Of a DNA stretch of 64,000 nucleotides, positions 12,873 through 25,815 are shown in pieces. This DNA comes from Pisaster brevispinus (Eukaryota > Echinodermata > Asteroidea > Forcipulatida > Asteriidae). Numbering within the stretch: the first letter of the stretch is position 1; each line of letters starts with the position of its first letter. The translations under genes and the position numbers were made by a program. Under the pieces are notes generated by a model that saw only the letters and a program-made list of their open reading frames with translations, made no database searches and was not told the origin of the DNA. Location: NCBI GenBank assembly GCA_023634235.1, contig JAMKCF010000079.1, forward strand, positions 191,001 through 255,000. Direction: 5' to 3'.

Positions 12873-15800
12873 GTGCCGAGGTGTGACCATGAAGTTGAGG
12901 ACACTGCTCTGTTGGCCAAACTTGCAGTAGGAGACATGATTGCCATTGAGGCCAAGTTTCATCACGGCTGTCTACGTTCATTGTACAACAGAGCCAGGCA
13001 GGCTGCACCAACAGGCAATGGTGGAGATGATTCTTGCCTGCATTTGCAATTTTTGCCTTAATTGCAGAGCTAGTGGCGTTCTTGAAAGACATGAATAGTG
13101 ATAAGGACAGTTCTCCTGGTTCAAACTTAAATATATCGCTCAGCTATACAAGGTCAGTCTGGAGCAGCTTGGTCAGACTGTTGAGAAACGGATTCACACC
13201 ATCAGACTGAAAAACAAACTGCTTTTTGCACTTCCTGATCTAAGGGCACATTCACAGGAAAGAGACATACTTCTTAGTTTTGAGAAGGACATTGGACCAG
13301 ACCTCATGATTGCCTGTTCATATGACAGTGATGCCATACATTTATTTGGAGCAGCACCGGTGGTGCTCAAAGAGATCTCTGACTCAAGTTCCAGGCAAAC
13401 ATAACACTTGATGGGGCAAACATCAAGCATCAGACCCAGCTGCTTCACAAAACCTGCCCTAGCATTCTCCCAATTATTATGTCCAACAGCCTGAAGCATG
13501 TATGTAACGTGGAATCAAGCTCAGCACATCATAGCTGCAGCCGAGAAACTCCACTCCCAATCTACCTGTCCCACAAGATCCATGCAATTACACAAAGTAG
13601 AGGACTGGTTGACACACTGTTCAATCTTGGAATGTGTGTCTCATACGACAGGCTGTTGCAACTCACATCAGGGCCCAATTTCATAGAGCTGCTAAGCACA
13701 AAAAATTGCTTAGCATGAAATTTCTTCCTTGATAAAAACAGGATTACCAACCAAATTTCCACGAGATTTTCAGGATAAGCAAAACAACAGCTGACTACCA
13801 GTAACAAGCAATATGCAACACATGGATATTTGGTTGGTAATCTTGTTTTTATCAAGGAAGAAATTTCATGCTAAGCAAATGTTTGTGCTTAGCAGCTCTA
13901 TGAAATTGGGCCCAGACATTGCCGATGGTGCCTGCCACTGCTTTAGGGAGGAAGATGTACAGTATGATGTGCCCGCCAAAGTTGCGTCATGGACTGTTTA
14001 AACAGCAGCAGCTGTGGACAACATCGACCACAATCCAAGCTCTGCAACTGCAAAAGATTCCTTCCACGGCACCGGAATCTCAGCATCGGTCACATACACA
14101 TGGCGGAACTGAACGTAGTGTACCGGTGATTAGTCAGGTTGGCTCTTCCACCAAGTCAGTGACACTTCTGCCACCAGCCAACACAATTGTGCCACCAGCT
14201 GCCCTTAAGACTATAAGGACTTTAGTGTGCCGGCTGTGGTCCCGTGAGACCTTCCAACCCCCTGGCTGCAGCATCTGCTACAGAAGATGAGTATGCATGG
14301 CTCAGCAAAGTGAAGATGGCTGTTGAAAAGTCTATCATGGATAGCTGTATATCGTGGTCTGCCTACCACGCTGACACACACCGAGCTGTCATCCCATCTG
14401 CAGCACTCAACGCACTATTGCCTCTGTTTCTTGAAAATACACACTCTGTGGCAATGATACAGCACTCCATGAACATCGTCAAGGCATCAGTTCAGCACTT
14501 GAACCCATGTCAAATTCCTGTCCTTGCTGCTGACCAACACCTGTATGCTCTTGTAAAAGAAGTCCAGTGGAACTGGCCAGCCACTCACAGAGAGGATCAC
14601 AATTGGTGGTCTACACATCGAGATGGCCACATTGAAGTTGCTGGGAGACTGGTTTAAAGACAGTGGCCGGACGAACACCCTGATGGAGGCCAACATTGCC
14701 AGATCCAGAACAGCAAATTCCTTCATACTTGCCAGCCATATCATCAAGACCTACCATGCCCACCAGGTCAAAGCTGCAAGCCTTTATAAACTCCTCCAAC
14801 AAGCTTACATTGAAGACTGCACATCTGTTGATATTGATGCCATTCAACCAGATAGTCCGCCTTTTGAGTGATGCATACAGCGAGCAAAGGCCTGTGTCCA
14901 CTTTGACTACTGGCTTAAGACCCTGTCATTAGAGCTTCACTTGATGCAGTACATCAGGTCTCTTCGTGAAGGTAACTGCCAGCTGTATATGTGGAATCCC
15001 TGGCGCAGATTGTGCCCTGGATTGTGCCCTAGATCACACGCACTACTCCAGATGGCTTTCCGTACACATCCGTTACATGATGACTCTCGCTGAAAAACAC
15101 CCAGATGTCCTAGCAGAATTCATGTCTGGAAATTTTGTAGTGCACAAAACAAGCAATAATTTCTTAGCCATGGCATTTGACTAGTGCCATGAGCAGAACA
15201 ATGCAATGGTAAAAGGTTCTGGTGGGGCTATTGGGCTGACTGGCAATCCAGGAGCACTCCGAAGCTGGATGTAGCAGGGCCAGAAATTGCCAGGATCACT
15301 ACAGAGTTTGAGGAAAGGAACATGAAGCAAAATAATGGTGCTGCTGACACTGGACACCATCACCATGACCAGCAACCTAAAATGCAAGCAGTGTTAAGGC
15401 ACTTGTGACAGTACTGAATGAGATGGGAATCTATTTCTAGAACACACCCAAGACCTACATAGTCAGTGACACAAGCGACATTCTGGACACCTAAGTGGCT
15501 GAAACTGTGAGAAGGATTGAGACCCTTGGTGAGGAGCAGTACACAAAGTTTGTGATAGAAAGGCTAGAGCAGTGTACAACACCTGTCACACAAACAACTC
15601 CAAAGAACAAGTTGCCACTTTTCAGTAGGCCACCAGTCAAGGTTATATCAAAATGGATGGCACAGCTCGCAGCACTTTAGAGTGACTGTGGTCTCTTTTT
15701 GAGGCTGTACATCTTGTGTCAGACACAGAATGGAGACATGGACAACTTCTTCTCACATGAAAACCAGGCAGCTCTGTCAACTGGAGGAAAAATGCGGATT

Positions 15801-17076
15801 GGAGTTAAATCACATCTACTTTGTGACCATGTTTACTGCCTGGAATCAGGCCTGCTTGAAAACAATAGCGCACCTGTGGCCGATGCAACAATTCTTGATG
15901 GTGAAACTGAGGTTCAATAGCTTAATCCTGGAATATCAAGAACATTTCAAGAGTATGAATAAAGAGTGTTTGCACAATACATCTTTGCTTAAGCATCTGC
16001 ATCAATCTTGTCTGGGATGCATACTTACCTACTAACCCGAAAGCCTCATCAAGACAGAAGAAGGGCAAGGGAACAAGGAAAAGGGTGGCTCCTTCTACTG
16101 TGCTGCTAAAAAACTGGAAGGATTTCCTTCGAGTCAATGAGAAAACAATTATTTTTGCTTTCCTGTCACGCGAAGCTGTTCATCTACCTCTACCACAGGG
16201 CAAGGAACTGTGTGCAACAGATGTAAGTGGAGTACTCTGCTCTCCTGCAGAGTCACACTTGGCCCGCCTTGCCCCATGCTTACAAGAGGAGGCTGGCACT
16301 CGTATACTTCTGCATGTGGCAGATGCTGTGCAAAAGGGGTGTAAAAAGGTAACCATACACATGTACGTACTGTTGATACTAATTTGGTTGTACTAGCTGT
16401 GGCTTTATTCAGCAAGACAGCTCCTGATGAGCTGTGGGGTGCCTTTGGTGTCGGATCAAGCTTTCGGTTTATAGCTGTTCACAAAATGGTTGCCACAATG
16501 AACCCGACACAGTGTCTGACTCTCCCAGTCTGTTATGCTTTCACCGGGTGTGATACTGTATCTGCATTCGCTGGCAGAGGAAAGAAGACTGCCTGGGAAA
16601 CTTGGAAGTCTTTTCAAGAGGTAAATGATGCTTCCAGTGAACTCTTGTGCAGGATCCATGTTACTGCTCAGAGCGATTTGTAGTGTTGATGTACGAACCA
16701 GTGAGAGCATGGAAGTTGATGCCAGGAAACATGGTCTTCACACGGAAGTCTAATGCTCTGGAGAACATTCCTCCAACATAAGCAGCACTTAAGCAGCACA
16801 TCAAGCGTGCTTGCTACCAGGCCAACTTTTGGAACCAGGCATTGACCAAGGATCCAGAGATGCCAGAGCCATCTGACTTTGGCTGGACAAACCAAACAAC
16901 TGGGTGGCAGTCTGTTTGGACCACTCTTCCAAGGCATCACAATCATGCCAGGAATTGATCCACTGTCCCTGCAAAAAATGGTGCACTGGACATTGCAAAT
17001 GTGTCAAAGCTGCAATCCAGTGCACTGCACTGTGCATTTGTTCTGGAGACTGTTTGATTTTGATCGTTACCCTTAA
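12873..17076 (+). pseudogene. Decayed transposon protein with a PIN/FEN1-like segment and a C-terminal CXC domain
   Basis: Collinear fragments appear in all three plus frames. A segment starting M-P-R-C-D-H-E-V lies at 12873-13061. One with L-V-D-T-L-F-N-L-G-M-C-V-S-Y-D lies at 13479-13670; the frame resumes after a MITE with D-I-A-D-G-A-C-H-C-F. A D-N-I-D-H-N-P-S-S motif is near 14020 and S-F-H-G-T-G-I-S near 14060. At 16085-16396 there is an A-G-T-R-I-L-L-H-V-A-D-A segment, and at 16384-16683 A-F-T-G-C-D-T-V-S-A-F-A-G-R-G-K-K. At about 16940-17076 there is a run of C-x-C and C-x3-C spaced cysteines (C-K-K-W-C-T-G-H-C-K-C) typical of TSO1/tesmin CXC DNA-binding domains. The spaced acidic motifs resemble a FEN1-like nuclease core; that is inference. 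Many stops and frameshifts make it inactive. Confidence 0.75.
13671..13913. mobile_element. 243-bp foldback MITE nested in the transposon gene
   Basis: It begins gggcccaatttcatagagct and ends with the exact complement. The long arms (gctaagcac, then aagaaatttcatgct, then gataaaaacaggattaccaa) pair almost base for base over about 95 nt each. Removing it leaves the host reading frame continuous from C-V-S-Y-D-R-L-L-Q-L-T-S to D-I-A-D-G-A. It therefore inserted into an already present transposon. I see no clear target-site duplication. Confidence 0.85.
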
Positions 17077-17628
17077 GATATTCATACGTTGTGGATACAT
17101 AGTGCTGAATCTATGTGGATATCTATTGTGAAAATGAACAGGTTTTAGGTTGTAGGCCTATTTGGAATAGCTGTTTTGGTGTTCTGGATAGTCATAGTTG
17201 TTGTAATGTTTTACATGAGTATTTTTTGTTGATATTGTTCATTTATTACTTCTAAAGTGTCAAAATGGAGGCAAATTTTCACAAAAATTTCACTTTTTGG
17301 CCTTATTTGACCCTGACCTTGACCTTAATACATTTCTTTGAGTTCTGGTGATCTCAAAAGTATTACCAAATGAATTGGCATCCCCAATTTAGTTGGAAAT
17401 GACACCTTAAATGTTTTTCTACACTGTCTGATTCCAAAATTATACTTGTTTGTACATTAGACCAGGTGGAATGGCGGCCATTTTGGATTTGACCTCTCAG
17501 GGTCATCAGAGGTCAAATTTGACTTCCCTCCACATCTGAAAATAAATCTTAAGGTGAAAACTAACTATGCTGAAAGTTTCATGCTTTTCTCAAAAAGTGC
17601 ACAATTTTTTTGCTTATCCGCTGCACTA

Positions 17629-18600
17629 CATGGGTTTCAAGAAATTGAAGAGATGTCACAACAATGGCTCTTCAACATCTTCAGAGTTGAAAATCATCAC
17701 AACGGTTAATTTTTAGGAACTTGACAACAGCAGGTGGCAACTTAGGAGGGTCACAGGACAACATCAGGTTCAGAGAAAATGATACGATGGTACAACAATG
17801 GCTTGTGAACAATTTTAGAGTTGAAATATCATTACATCACTCAGATTTTGAGGGACTACACAACAACAGCCTAAAAACACCAAAGACAGCACAATATCAG
17901 CTTGTGAATAATAAGAGAGTTGAACAATCATTAAGGTGCCAGGTTATGACAGACTGCACAACATGGGTTTTCAGATATTGAAGAGACGGCAGGAAATTGT
18001 TTCATGAACAATTAAAAAGTTGAAATTCAATGCACTGGGCTAAGCAACTAGGGAGAAATGGCAAATATTAACATGGCAAGTTACGAGGAACAGATTGAAA
18101 TGAAGTTCCAACAAATTGAAGAGATTTCACCACATTGATTTGAGAACAGTTAAAGAGTTGAAACTCATTGCGCAGGGATAAAGAACTTGGGCAAAATTAC
18201 ATTTTTCAACTTACCTCAGAAAAGGAGTGAGCAATGCATAGCCATCCCAAACATGACACTCCAACTTGACCTTGATAGAAGCATCTCCTGATGAATGAAA
18301 TCGTTGCTCTTGATGAATGCTCTCTTCAACCAGTGAATAATCTGCAAAACCAAATAAGACACACTATCATAAACACTTTAATGTCAAAATGTGCTTGGGC
18401 AAAATTTAAGAAGCAGTACAACACCGGCATATGATTATTTTGAACATTGAGTTTGCCAAATAGACAACAAGAAATCCGAATACAGCGCAGCATCAGCTCT
18501 GGAATACTATGAGAGCTGATAATTATTAGAGTCACAAGTTTTGAAAGACTGGACAAGATACTTTAGGGAAATTGAAGACTGCACAGGGCTTCACAACCAA
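17629..18600 (-). repeat. Tandem array, segment 4
   Basis: Resumes the array after the DNA transposon; the array sequence is collinear with 25120-26060. Contains the open cassette at 18215-18341 and ends at the LINE target site cacaaccaa. Confidence 0.85.
18215..18341 (-). CDS. Open exon-like cassette, 42 codons, intact splice sites
   Basis: Candidate internal exon on the minus strand. Upstream is TTTGGTTTTGCAG, directly before ATTATTCACTGG; downstream is CTGAG followed by GTAAGTTG, a strong donor. The frame enters with two bases of a split codon (phase 1) and leaves with two bases (phase 2). It is open throughout, starting Y-S-L-V-E-E-S-I-H-Q-E-Q and ending H-V-W-D-G-Y-A-L-L-T-P-F-L-R. A central D-A-S-I-K-V-K-L-E-C motif is shared with many other copies. 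I recognise no domain. The surrounding array is intron-like; whether this is spliced is unknown. Being open and well-flanked among decayed neighbours could be chance survival. Confidence 0.45.
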
Positions 18601-19711
18601 TAATAATAATAATAATAATACACAGGTTCTTATATAGCGCTTTTAACAAGATCAAAGCGCTTTACAATGGAAACAATAAACAATATCAACTTTAAACAAC
18701 TTAAACAAGATCAGACACCTGGAGATGTACAGGAAAGTAGATTATATGGTGATTTGGAGAACAAGTGAGTTTTGAGGGATGTTTTGAAAGTCTGAATGGA
18801 TGGTGAGGCTCAAATTTGATGTGGGATTTTGTTCCATTCTTTTGGACCGGCGATGGAAAACGCTTTGTCTGCTGCTGCCTTTGTGTTGATAGTGACTTGT
18901 AAGCGAGAGGTATCAGATTGAGACCTAAGCCCCTCCCGACCTGAGTGGTAAGAGAACAATAGGTCTGAAAGATAGGAGGGTGAAGAACCGTGTTGGGATT
19001 TATATACAATAAGAAGTAATTTGAAGAGAAGACGGAGATTTAATGGAAGCCAGTGTAGTTGGGTAATGAGTTGTGATGCATTGTGAGATCGATCAGTAGA
19101 ATAAATAAGTCTTGCGGCACGATTCTGTAGCTTCTGTAATCTGCTGATTTCACCCTGATTGACACCATACAATAAAGAGTTACAGTAATCTAGGCGAGAT
19201 ATAATGAGCGAGCGAACTGCATGGTTACAGGTGTTGTGGTCAATAAACTTGCGGATACGGTGGAGGTTGCGTAAATGGAAATTAACAGATTGACAGACGG
19301 ATGTGATGTGAGGAGACATGGACATAGTAGAGTCAAATACAACTCCAAGATTTCTAAATGTGGGAGATGGACGAATGATGGAATTACCAATTTCAATGGC
19401 AATTTCTGGCAGTGCGTTCAAGACACGCGTGTTACCTGCAACGAAAAGCTGTGTTTTATTATCGTTAAGTTTCATTTTGTTGGAAGTCATCCAGTGTCGA
19501 ATGTCAGTTATGCAAGAAGAGAGTTTGTTGAGTACTCGATCTGATTCACCTGCAATTGAAGGGTTGAAATAAGTATAAATTTGGGTGTCATCTGCATAAA
19601 TGTGGTACATCATGTTATGATTCTCAATGATGGAACAGACTGGTTGGGTGTAAAAGGTGAAGAGCAATGGTCCGATAACAGAACCCTGCGGAACACCAAA
19701 ACCAAAACCAA
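18601..19711 (-). mobile_element. 5'-truncated CR1-like LINE
   Basis: The 3' end is at 18601 with a (TAA)n tail preceded, on the minus strand, by the hallmark gcgctatataag tail region. The insert is flanked by AACCAA at 18595-18600 and 19712-19717. An uninterrupted paralogous target, cacaaccaagcagaaatgac, is at about 40411-40430. The 5' truncation falls exactly within the RT motif G-V-P-Q-G-S. Only the RT palm and C-terminal part remain. Confidence 0.85.
18810..19667 (-). pseudogene. RT fragment of the truncated LINE (285 codons)
   Basis: The open stretch carries Y-A-D-D-T-Q-I-Y (Y-A-D-D at about residues 24-27), then N-L-G-V-V-F-D, a [10 protein letters not shown] motif and Q-L-H-W-L-P-L, in the order expected of CR1/L2 C-terminal RT and connection regions. 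Upstream bases to 19703 continue the same RT with [10 protein letters not shown]. The fragment lacks the endonuclease and first RT motifs, so it cannot function alone. Confidence 0.8.
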
Positions 19712-20078
19712 AACCAAGCAGAAATGACCATCATTACAATGGCAAGATCTGAGGGACAGGAAAACATGAAGTTCAGAAAAAATGATGAGACGGCACATCA
19801 TTAGCTTGGAACAAATTGAGAGTTGAAATGTTATTACATCACTTAGAGTTTGAAGGAATAAACAACGAGAGATTTTTAAAAACAAAGGCAGTACAGCATC
19901 AGATTGTATTATTTGAGAGTTGGCCATTAATTATGATGCCAAGTTTTGAGGGACTGAAAAACATGAGGTTTCAAGAAATTGAAGAGACTGCACATCATTA
20001 TTTCGCATACAAGTTAAGAGTTGAAAATCATTGTGCATGGATAAAAAACTAAAAAGAAATGTCAATTTTCAAACATAC

Positions 20079-20206
20079 CTTAGAAAAGGAGGGAGACATG
20101 CATAGCCATCCAAAAAGTGACATTTCCAGTTGACCTTGATAGGAACATCGCTGAGGAAAGAAGCTCTGTCCATGATGGATACTTTTCTTTTGATTCAGTG
20201 AATAAT
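20079..20206 (-). pseudogene. Exon-like cassette, 128 bp, frameshifted
   Basis: Minus strand, acceptor tract ending TTGCAG and donor GTATG intact. One extra base near codon 8 moves the rest out of the consensus frame, although the shifted frame stays open to the donor. Sister copies at 36673-36800 and 40781-40908 carry the same kind of insertion. Confidence 0.5.
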
Positions 20207-22298
20207 CTGCAACTAAATAAGAGACACTCTCGTAAACAATTATCAAATGTCATCATGCTTGGAGAAAAGGGAAAGTCGGCACAACACTGGCTATTTTACA
20301 AATCAAAAGTTTGACATCATTAGATCGCTTAAATTTTGAGAGACTGGACAACATTAGGTTTATAGAAATTGAAGAACCATCACAACATAAGCCCTTGATC
20401 AATTTAAGAGAAATATCATCACAATGTTTTGTTTTTATAGGACTCGACAACAGAAGCCCTGAAGAAAGCACGACATTGGATCAGGAACAATTTGAAAGTT
20501 CAACAATCATTTAGTGGCAAGTCATTTGGTACGGGACAAAATAAACTCATATAAAATGGCACAACACATTGGCTCAAGAACAATTTTAGAGTTGAAATAT
20601 TATTACATCTCTAAGATTATAAGAGACTACACAACAAGAGCCTTAACAAAACCTCAAAAATCAAGATAGAAGCTTCTTCTGATGAAAGAAGCTTTGTCCA
20701 TAGTGGATGAAATCTTGAATCAGTGAATAATCTGCAAACAAATCTAGAGACGGCACAACATTGCTTCATTAAAAATTTAAGAGTTGACAAATCATTAATG
20801 CGTTAAATTTTTGAGGGACTAGACAACACGAGCCCCCAAAAAAACCAAAGACATCACAACATCTGCTTGTGAATAATTTGAGAGTTGAACTATTTTGAAG
20901 GTGGCAAGTTATGATGGACTGAGGTTCAGAAGAAATTAAACGAGATGGCAAAAGATTGGCCCGTGAAAGATTTAAGAGTTGAAATATCATTACATGGATT
21001 AATTTTTGAGGACTTGACAACAAGAGCATCAAAGAAAACCAAAGACAGAGAAACATCGGATCATGTATAATTTGAAAGTTCAATAATCATTTAGGTGCCA
21101 AGTTATAAGAAACTGGACAACATGAGGTTTCCAGAGATTGAACAGAGGTAACAACATTGATTCATGAACCCTTCAAGAGTTGAAAATCATTGCGCAAAGA
21201 AAACAAATTAAGGAGAAATAACCTTTTTTCAACACTCCCGTGATGCACAGCCAGTCAAAACATGACATTCCAAGTTGACCTAGATAGAAACATGTTCTGA
21301 TAATAAAAGCTTTGTCATCAAGCTAGAAGAAAATGAAAAGAACAACAGTGGCTCCTAGGCAATGTAAGTGAAGCAAATCATAAGAGCAACAAAATTTTTG
21401 AGGGACTAGACAACATGAGCTTCAAGAAAAAACTAAAGACAGCACAACACCGACTCATGAATATTTTGAGAGTGGAACAATTTTGAAGGTGGTAAGTTTT
21501 GAGGTATGAGACAACATAAAGTTCAGAGAAAATGATGAGACGGCAAAACATTGGCTTGTGAACAATTTAGAATTGAGATAGATCTCTTAGATTTTGAGGC
21601 ACTACACAACAAGGGCCCTGAAAAAACCCTAAGACAGTACAACATTGGCTCAAGAATAGTTTTGAGAATTTGAACAATCATTAAGGTGCCAAGTTATAAG
21701 GGACTGGACAACAAGAGGTTTCTAGAAATTGAAGGGACCTCACAACATTGCCTAATAAATAATTAAATACTTGAAAATTAATTCACAGAGCTAGACAACT
21801 AAGAAGAAATTACCATCAATAAGATAGCAAGTTGTGAGGGACATGACAACATGAGCTTAAGAGAAAATGATAAGATGGCACAACATTGGCTCCAGAACTA
21901 TTTTAGAGTTGAAATATAATTACATCTCTAAGATTTGTAGGTACTACACAACAAAAGCTATAAAAACTAGACAGCACAACATTGGCTTGTATACAATTTG
22001 AGAATTGAACAATATTTCAGGTGCTAAGTTATGAGGAACTGGACAATATGGGTTTCTGAGAAAGTGAAGAGAAAGCAGAACATTGCTTTGTTGACAAATA
22101 AAGAGTCTAAATTTAATGCACAGGACTAAAAACTGAGAAGAAATGCCCATTATTAAGAAGGCAAGTTATGAGGGACAGGAAAGCATAAGGTTCGGAGAAA
22201 ATGATGAGACGACACACCATTGCCTAGTGAACAATGTTCATGTAGACACAGCCTTGAGGGTTGCTTACACTTAAAAGAATTGACATTTCTTAACAAAC

Positions 22299-22425
22299 CT
22301 TAGAAGAGGAGGCAGTGATGCATAGTCATCCCAAACATGACACTCCAACTTGACCTTGATAGAAGCATCTCCTGATGAATGAGGTCTTTGCTCGTGATGA
22401 ATGCTCTCTTCAACTTGTGAATAAT
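22299..22425 (-). CDS. Open exon-like cassette, 42 codons, weaker donor
   Basis: Minus strand, acceptor TTTTTGCAG; donor GTTTGT, weaker than the GTAAGT of the copy at 18215. The frame is open in full: Y-S-Q-V-E-E-S-I-H-H-E-Q-R-P, then the shared D-A-S-I-K-V-K-L-E-C-H-V-W-D core, and A-S-L-P-P-L-L-R at the end. It shares the 42-residue pattern of the copy at 18215 with about eight substitutions. Product not recognised. Confidence 0.42.
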
Positions 22426-23863
22426 CTGCAAAAAGAAATAAGACACACTGTCATAATTACTTTTTCTAAAATTGTACTTGGCCACAATTTAAGAAGCAGT
22501 ACAACACTGGCGTGTGAGTAATTTGAGAGCTGATAAATATTAGAGTCAGAATTTTTGAAGGACTGCACAAGATATTTTGGGGAATTTAAAAGACTGCACA
22601 CAATCAGCTATTCAGAATTAAAAACGTATGAGTGGTAAGATTCTGCAAACATACTAACACACATGGTCTTAAACATTTTATTAACAGTCATTATGTGAAT
22701 AATCTGCAAAAAAAAAAAGGCATACTGTCGTAAACATTTATCAAATGACAAGACGTTTGAAGAAGATGAAGAGACAGCAAAACAGAGGCTTGTTAACAAC
22801 TTAAGAGTTGAAATATCATTAAATCTCTTAGATTTAGAGGTTTGTGAATAATTTGAGAGATGAACAATCATTAAGGTGCCACATTGTGAGGGACAGGACA
22901 ACATGAGGTTCAAAAAAATTGAGGAGATGGCACAACATTGCATCGTGAACAAATTAAGAGTTGAAATGTCACTACATCTCTCAGAATTTGAGGGACTACA
23001 CAATAAGAGCCTAAAGAAAACTCTTCGTTTGTAAACAAGCTTTGTCGATGATGGATACTTCTTTTAGTTCAGTGAATAATCTGTATACAAATTAAGACAC
23101 ACTAATGTAAACACTTATCAAATGACATCATAATCGAATAAAATGAAACGGCGGCACAACAGTGGCTCATGAACAAATACATGGAAAATTATTAAAGTGC
23201 TGACATTTTGAAAAACTTGACAAAAGGAGCCTCAAAGAAAACCAAAGACAGCAGAACATCAACTTGTGAATAATTTGAAAGTTCCACAATCTCTTAAGTG
23301 GCAAGTTATGAGGTACAGGACAACCCAAGGTTCAGACAAAATGATGACAGGGCACAACATTTGCTCCTGAACTATTTAAAAGTTGAACATTTATTGAGGT
23401 GCTAAGTTATGAGGGACTGGACAAAGTCAAATTCACAGAAGATAAAGAGCCTCACAAACATCACTACATCTCTCAGAATTTAAGGGGCTACACAACAAGA
23501 GCCTAGGAGAAAACAAGGTAGCCTGACATCAGTATGTGAATAATTTGAGAGTTGAACAATCATTAAGGTTGCAAGTTAAGCCGGACTGGACAACAAGACA
23601 ATCAGAGAAAATGAAGAGATGTCACAACATTGGCTCACGGGCAAATTTCAAAGTTGAAATATCATCGCATCCCTTAGATTTTGAGAGACAACACAATAAG
23701 AGCCTTAAAGAACTCCAAAAATAGACACACTGTCGTAAACATTTATCAAAGGACATCATGTTTCAAGGAATGAACAGATGGCACAACAGTGGCTCGCGAA
23801 CAAATTAGGAGGTTCAATGAGCAGAGGTCAAGAGCTACAGAGAAATTACATTTTTCAACCTAC

Positions 23864-23988
23864 CTCAGAAAACGAGGGAGTGATGCGTAGATTCAAAAAA
23901 CTAAATTCCCAGTTGACTTAGATAGGATCATCTTGTGATGAAACAAGCTTTGTCGGTGATGGATACTTCTCTTGATTCAGTGAATAAC
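23864..23988 (-). pseudogene. Exon-like cassette with stop, donor intact
   Basis: Minus strand; donor GTAGGTTG intact, unlike its close relatives at 8818 and 10762; acceptor reads TTTAAAG. The consensus frame is open for 23 codons and ends with the same TAA as those relatives. Confidence 0.5.
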
Positions 23989-25703
23989 CTTTAAACAAAA
24001 TAAGACACACTAATGTAATCATTTATCAAATGACAAGTTGCTTGAAGAAAATGAAGAGATGGCACAACACTGGCTGTAAAACAAATTAAGAGTAGGAAGA
24101 CCTTAGAATGTTGAAATTTGAGAAACTAGACAACATAAGCCTCAAAGTAAACCAAAGACAGGACAACATTGACTCATTAATAATTTAAAAGATCACATAT
24201 CATTTAAGTGGCAAGTTATGAGGTACACTGTACAGGACAATCAAAGGTTCAGAAGAAATAATGAGAAGGCACAAATTTGGCTACTGAACAATTTAAGAGT
24301 TGAGATGTCATTACATCTATCACATTTTAAGGGATTACAATATAGGAAACCAAAGATAAACACACTGTCTTTGACAATTATCGAAGGACATTATGTTTGA
24401 AAAAAATGAACAGACGCCCCAACAGTGAAGCAAATCATAAGAGCACTGAAATTGTTTAGGGACTAGACAACATGAGCCTCAAGAAAAAACTAAAGACAGC
24501 ACAACATTGACTCGGAAATATTTTGAGAGTGGAACAATTTTGAAGGTGGTAAGTTTTGAGGTATGAGACAACATTAAGTTCAGAGAAAATGATGAGACGG
24601 CAAAACATTGGCTTGTGAAAAATTTAGAACTGAGATAGATCTCTTAGACTTTGAGGTACTACACAATAAGAGCCCTGAAAACAAAACCCACAAAGACAGC
24701 ACAACATTGGCTCATAAATAATTTTAGAGTTGAACAATCATTAAGGTGCCAAGTTATAAGGAATTGGACAACATCAAATTCACAGAAAATGAAAAGATGC
24801 CACACTTGGCTCTTCAAACAGCATAACATTGGTTCGAGAACAATTTCAGACTTGAAATATAATCATACCTCTTATATTTTGAGGGACTACACAATAAGAG
24901 CCAAAAAGAAATCCAAAGACTGCACAACATCAAGTAAAGGACAATATAAGGTTAAAAAAAGGAACAATTTTAGAGTTAAAATATCCTTAGATTTATAACA
25001 TTTGGAGGATCTACACAAAAAGGTTCTAAACAAACTGAAATAGCACAACAGCGGCTTCAAAATAATTTGAGAGTTGAACAATAATTAAGGTGATAAGTTT
25101 TGAGGGACTGGACAACATGGGGTTTAAAGAAATTGAAGAGATGTCACAACAATGGCTCTTCAACATCTTCAGAGTTGAAAATCATCACAGTGGTTAATTT
25201 TTCAGGAACTTGACAACAGCAGGTGGCAAAGTATGAGGGTCACAGGACAAAATCAGGTTCAGAGAAAATGATAAGATGGCACAGCATTGGCTTGTGAACA
25301 ATTTTAGAGTTGAAATATCATTACATCACTCAGATTTTGAGGGACTACACAACAACAGCCTAAAAACACCAAAGACAGCACAATATCAGCTTGTGAATAA
25401 TAAGAGACTTAAACAATCATTAAGGTGCCAAGTTATGACAGACTGCACAAAAAGGGTTTTCAGAAATTGAAGAGACGGCCGAAAATTGTTTCATGGACAA
25501 TTAAAAAGTTGAAAATCAATGCACTGGGCTAAGCAACTAAGGAGAAATGACCATTATTAACATGGCAATTTATCAGGAACAGATTGACATGTGGTTCCTA
25601 GAAATTGAAGAGATTTCACCACATTGATTTGAGAACGATTAAAGAGTTGAAAATCATTGTGCAAGGATTAAGAACTTGGGAGAAATGACATTTTTCAACT
25701 TAC

Positions 25704-25815
25704 CTCAGAAAAGGAGTGAGAGATGCATAGCCATCCTAAACATGACACTCCAACTTGACCTTGATAGAAGCATCTCTTAGCTCTTGATGAATGCTCTCTT
25801 CAACCAGTGAATAGT
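25704..25815 (-). pseudogene. Exon-like cassette, 112-bp subtype, single stop
   Basis: Minus strand, acceptor TTTGCAG, donor GTAAGTTG. It has the 15-nt in-frame deletion. It is open apart from one TAG in place of the W codon of H-V-W-D; it ends T-P-F-L-R. Confidence 0.5.

Larger units (their letters stand above)
12245..17628 (+). mobile_element. 5.4-kb DNA transposon with long TIRs and a CXC-domain protein
   Basis: The ends are TAGTACAGCGGATAAGC and the complement of TAGTGCAGCGGATAAGC. Inverted similarity extends inward about 350 bp (12245 to about 12600 and about 17270 to 17628) and includes the motif ggtcatcagaggtcaaattt. The flank is CAT on both sides (12242-12244 and 17629-17631), suggesting a 3-bp target-site duplication. 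The uninterrupted target is visible at 25100-25130, where ggactggacaacatggggtt is contiguous. The interior codes, in several frames on the plus strand, for one decayed protein of a kind that I recall as common in cnidarian and deuterostome genomes. I do not assign a superfamily name. Confidence 0.85.

Noticed and set aside
12873..17131. Numerous minus-strand frames inside the DNA transposon
   Set aside because: They are antisense to the recognisable plus-strand protein fragments.
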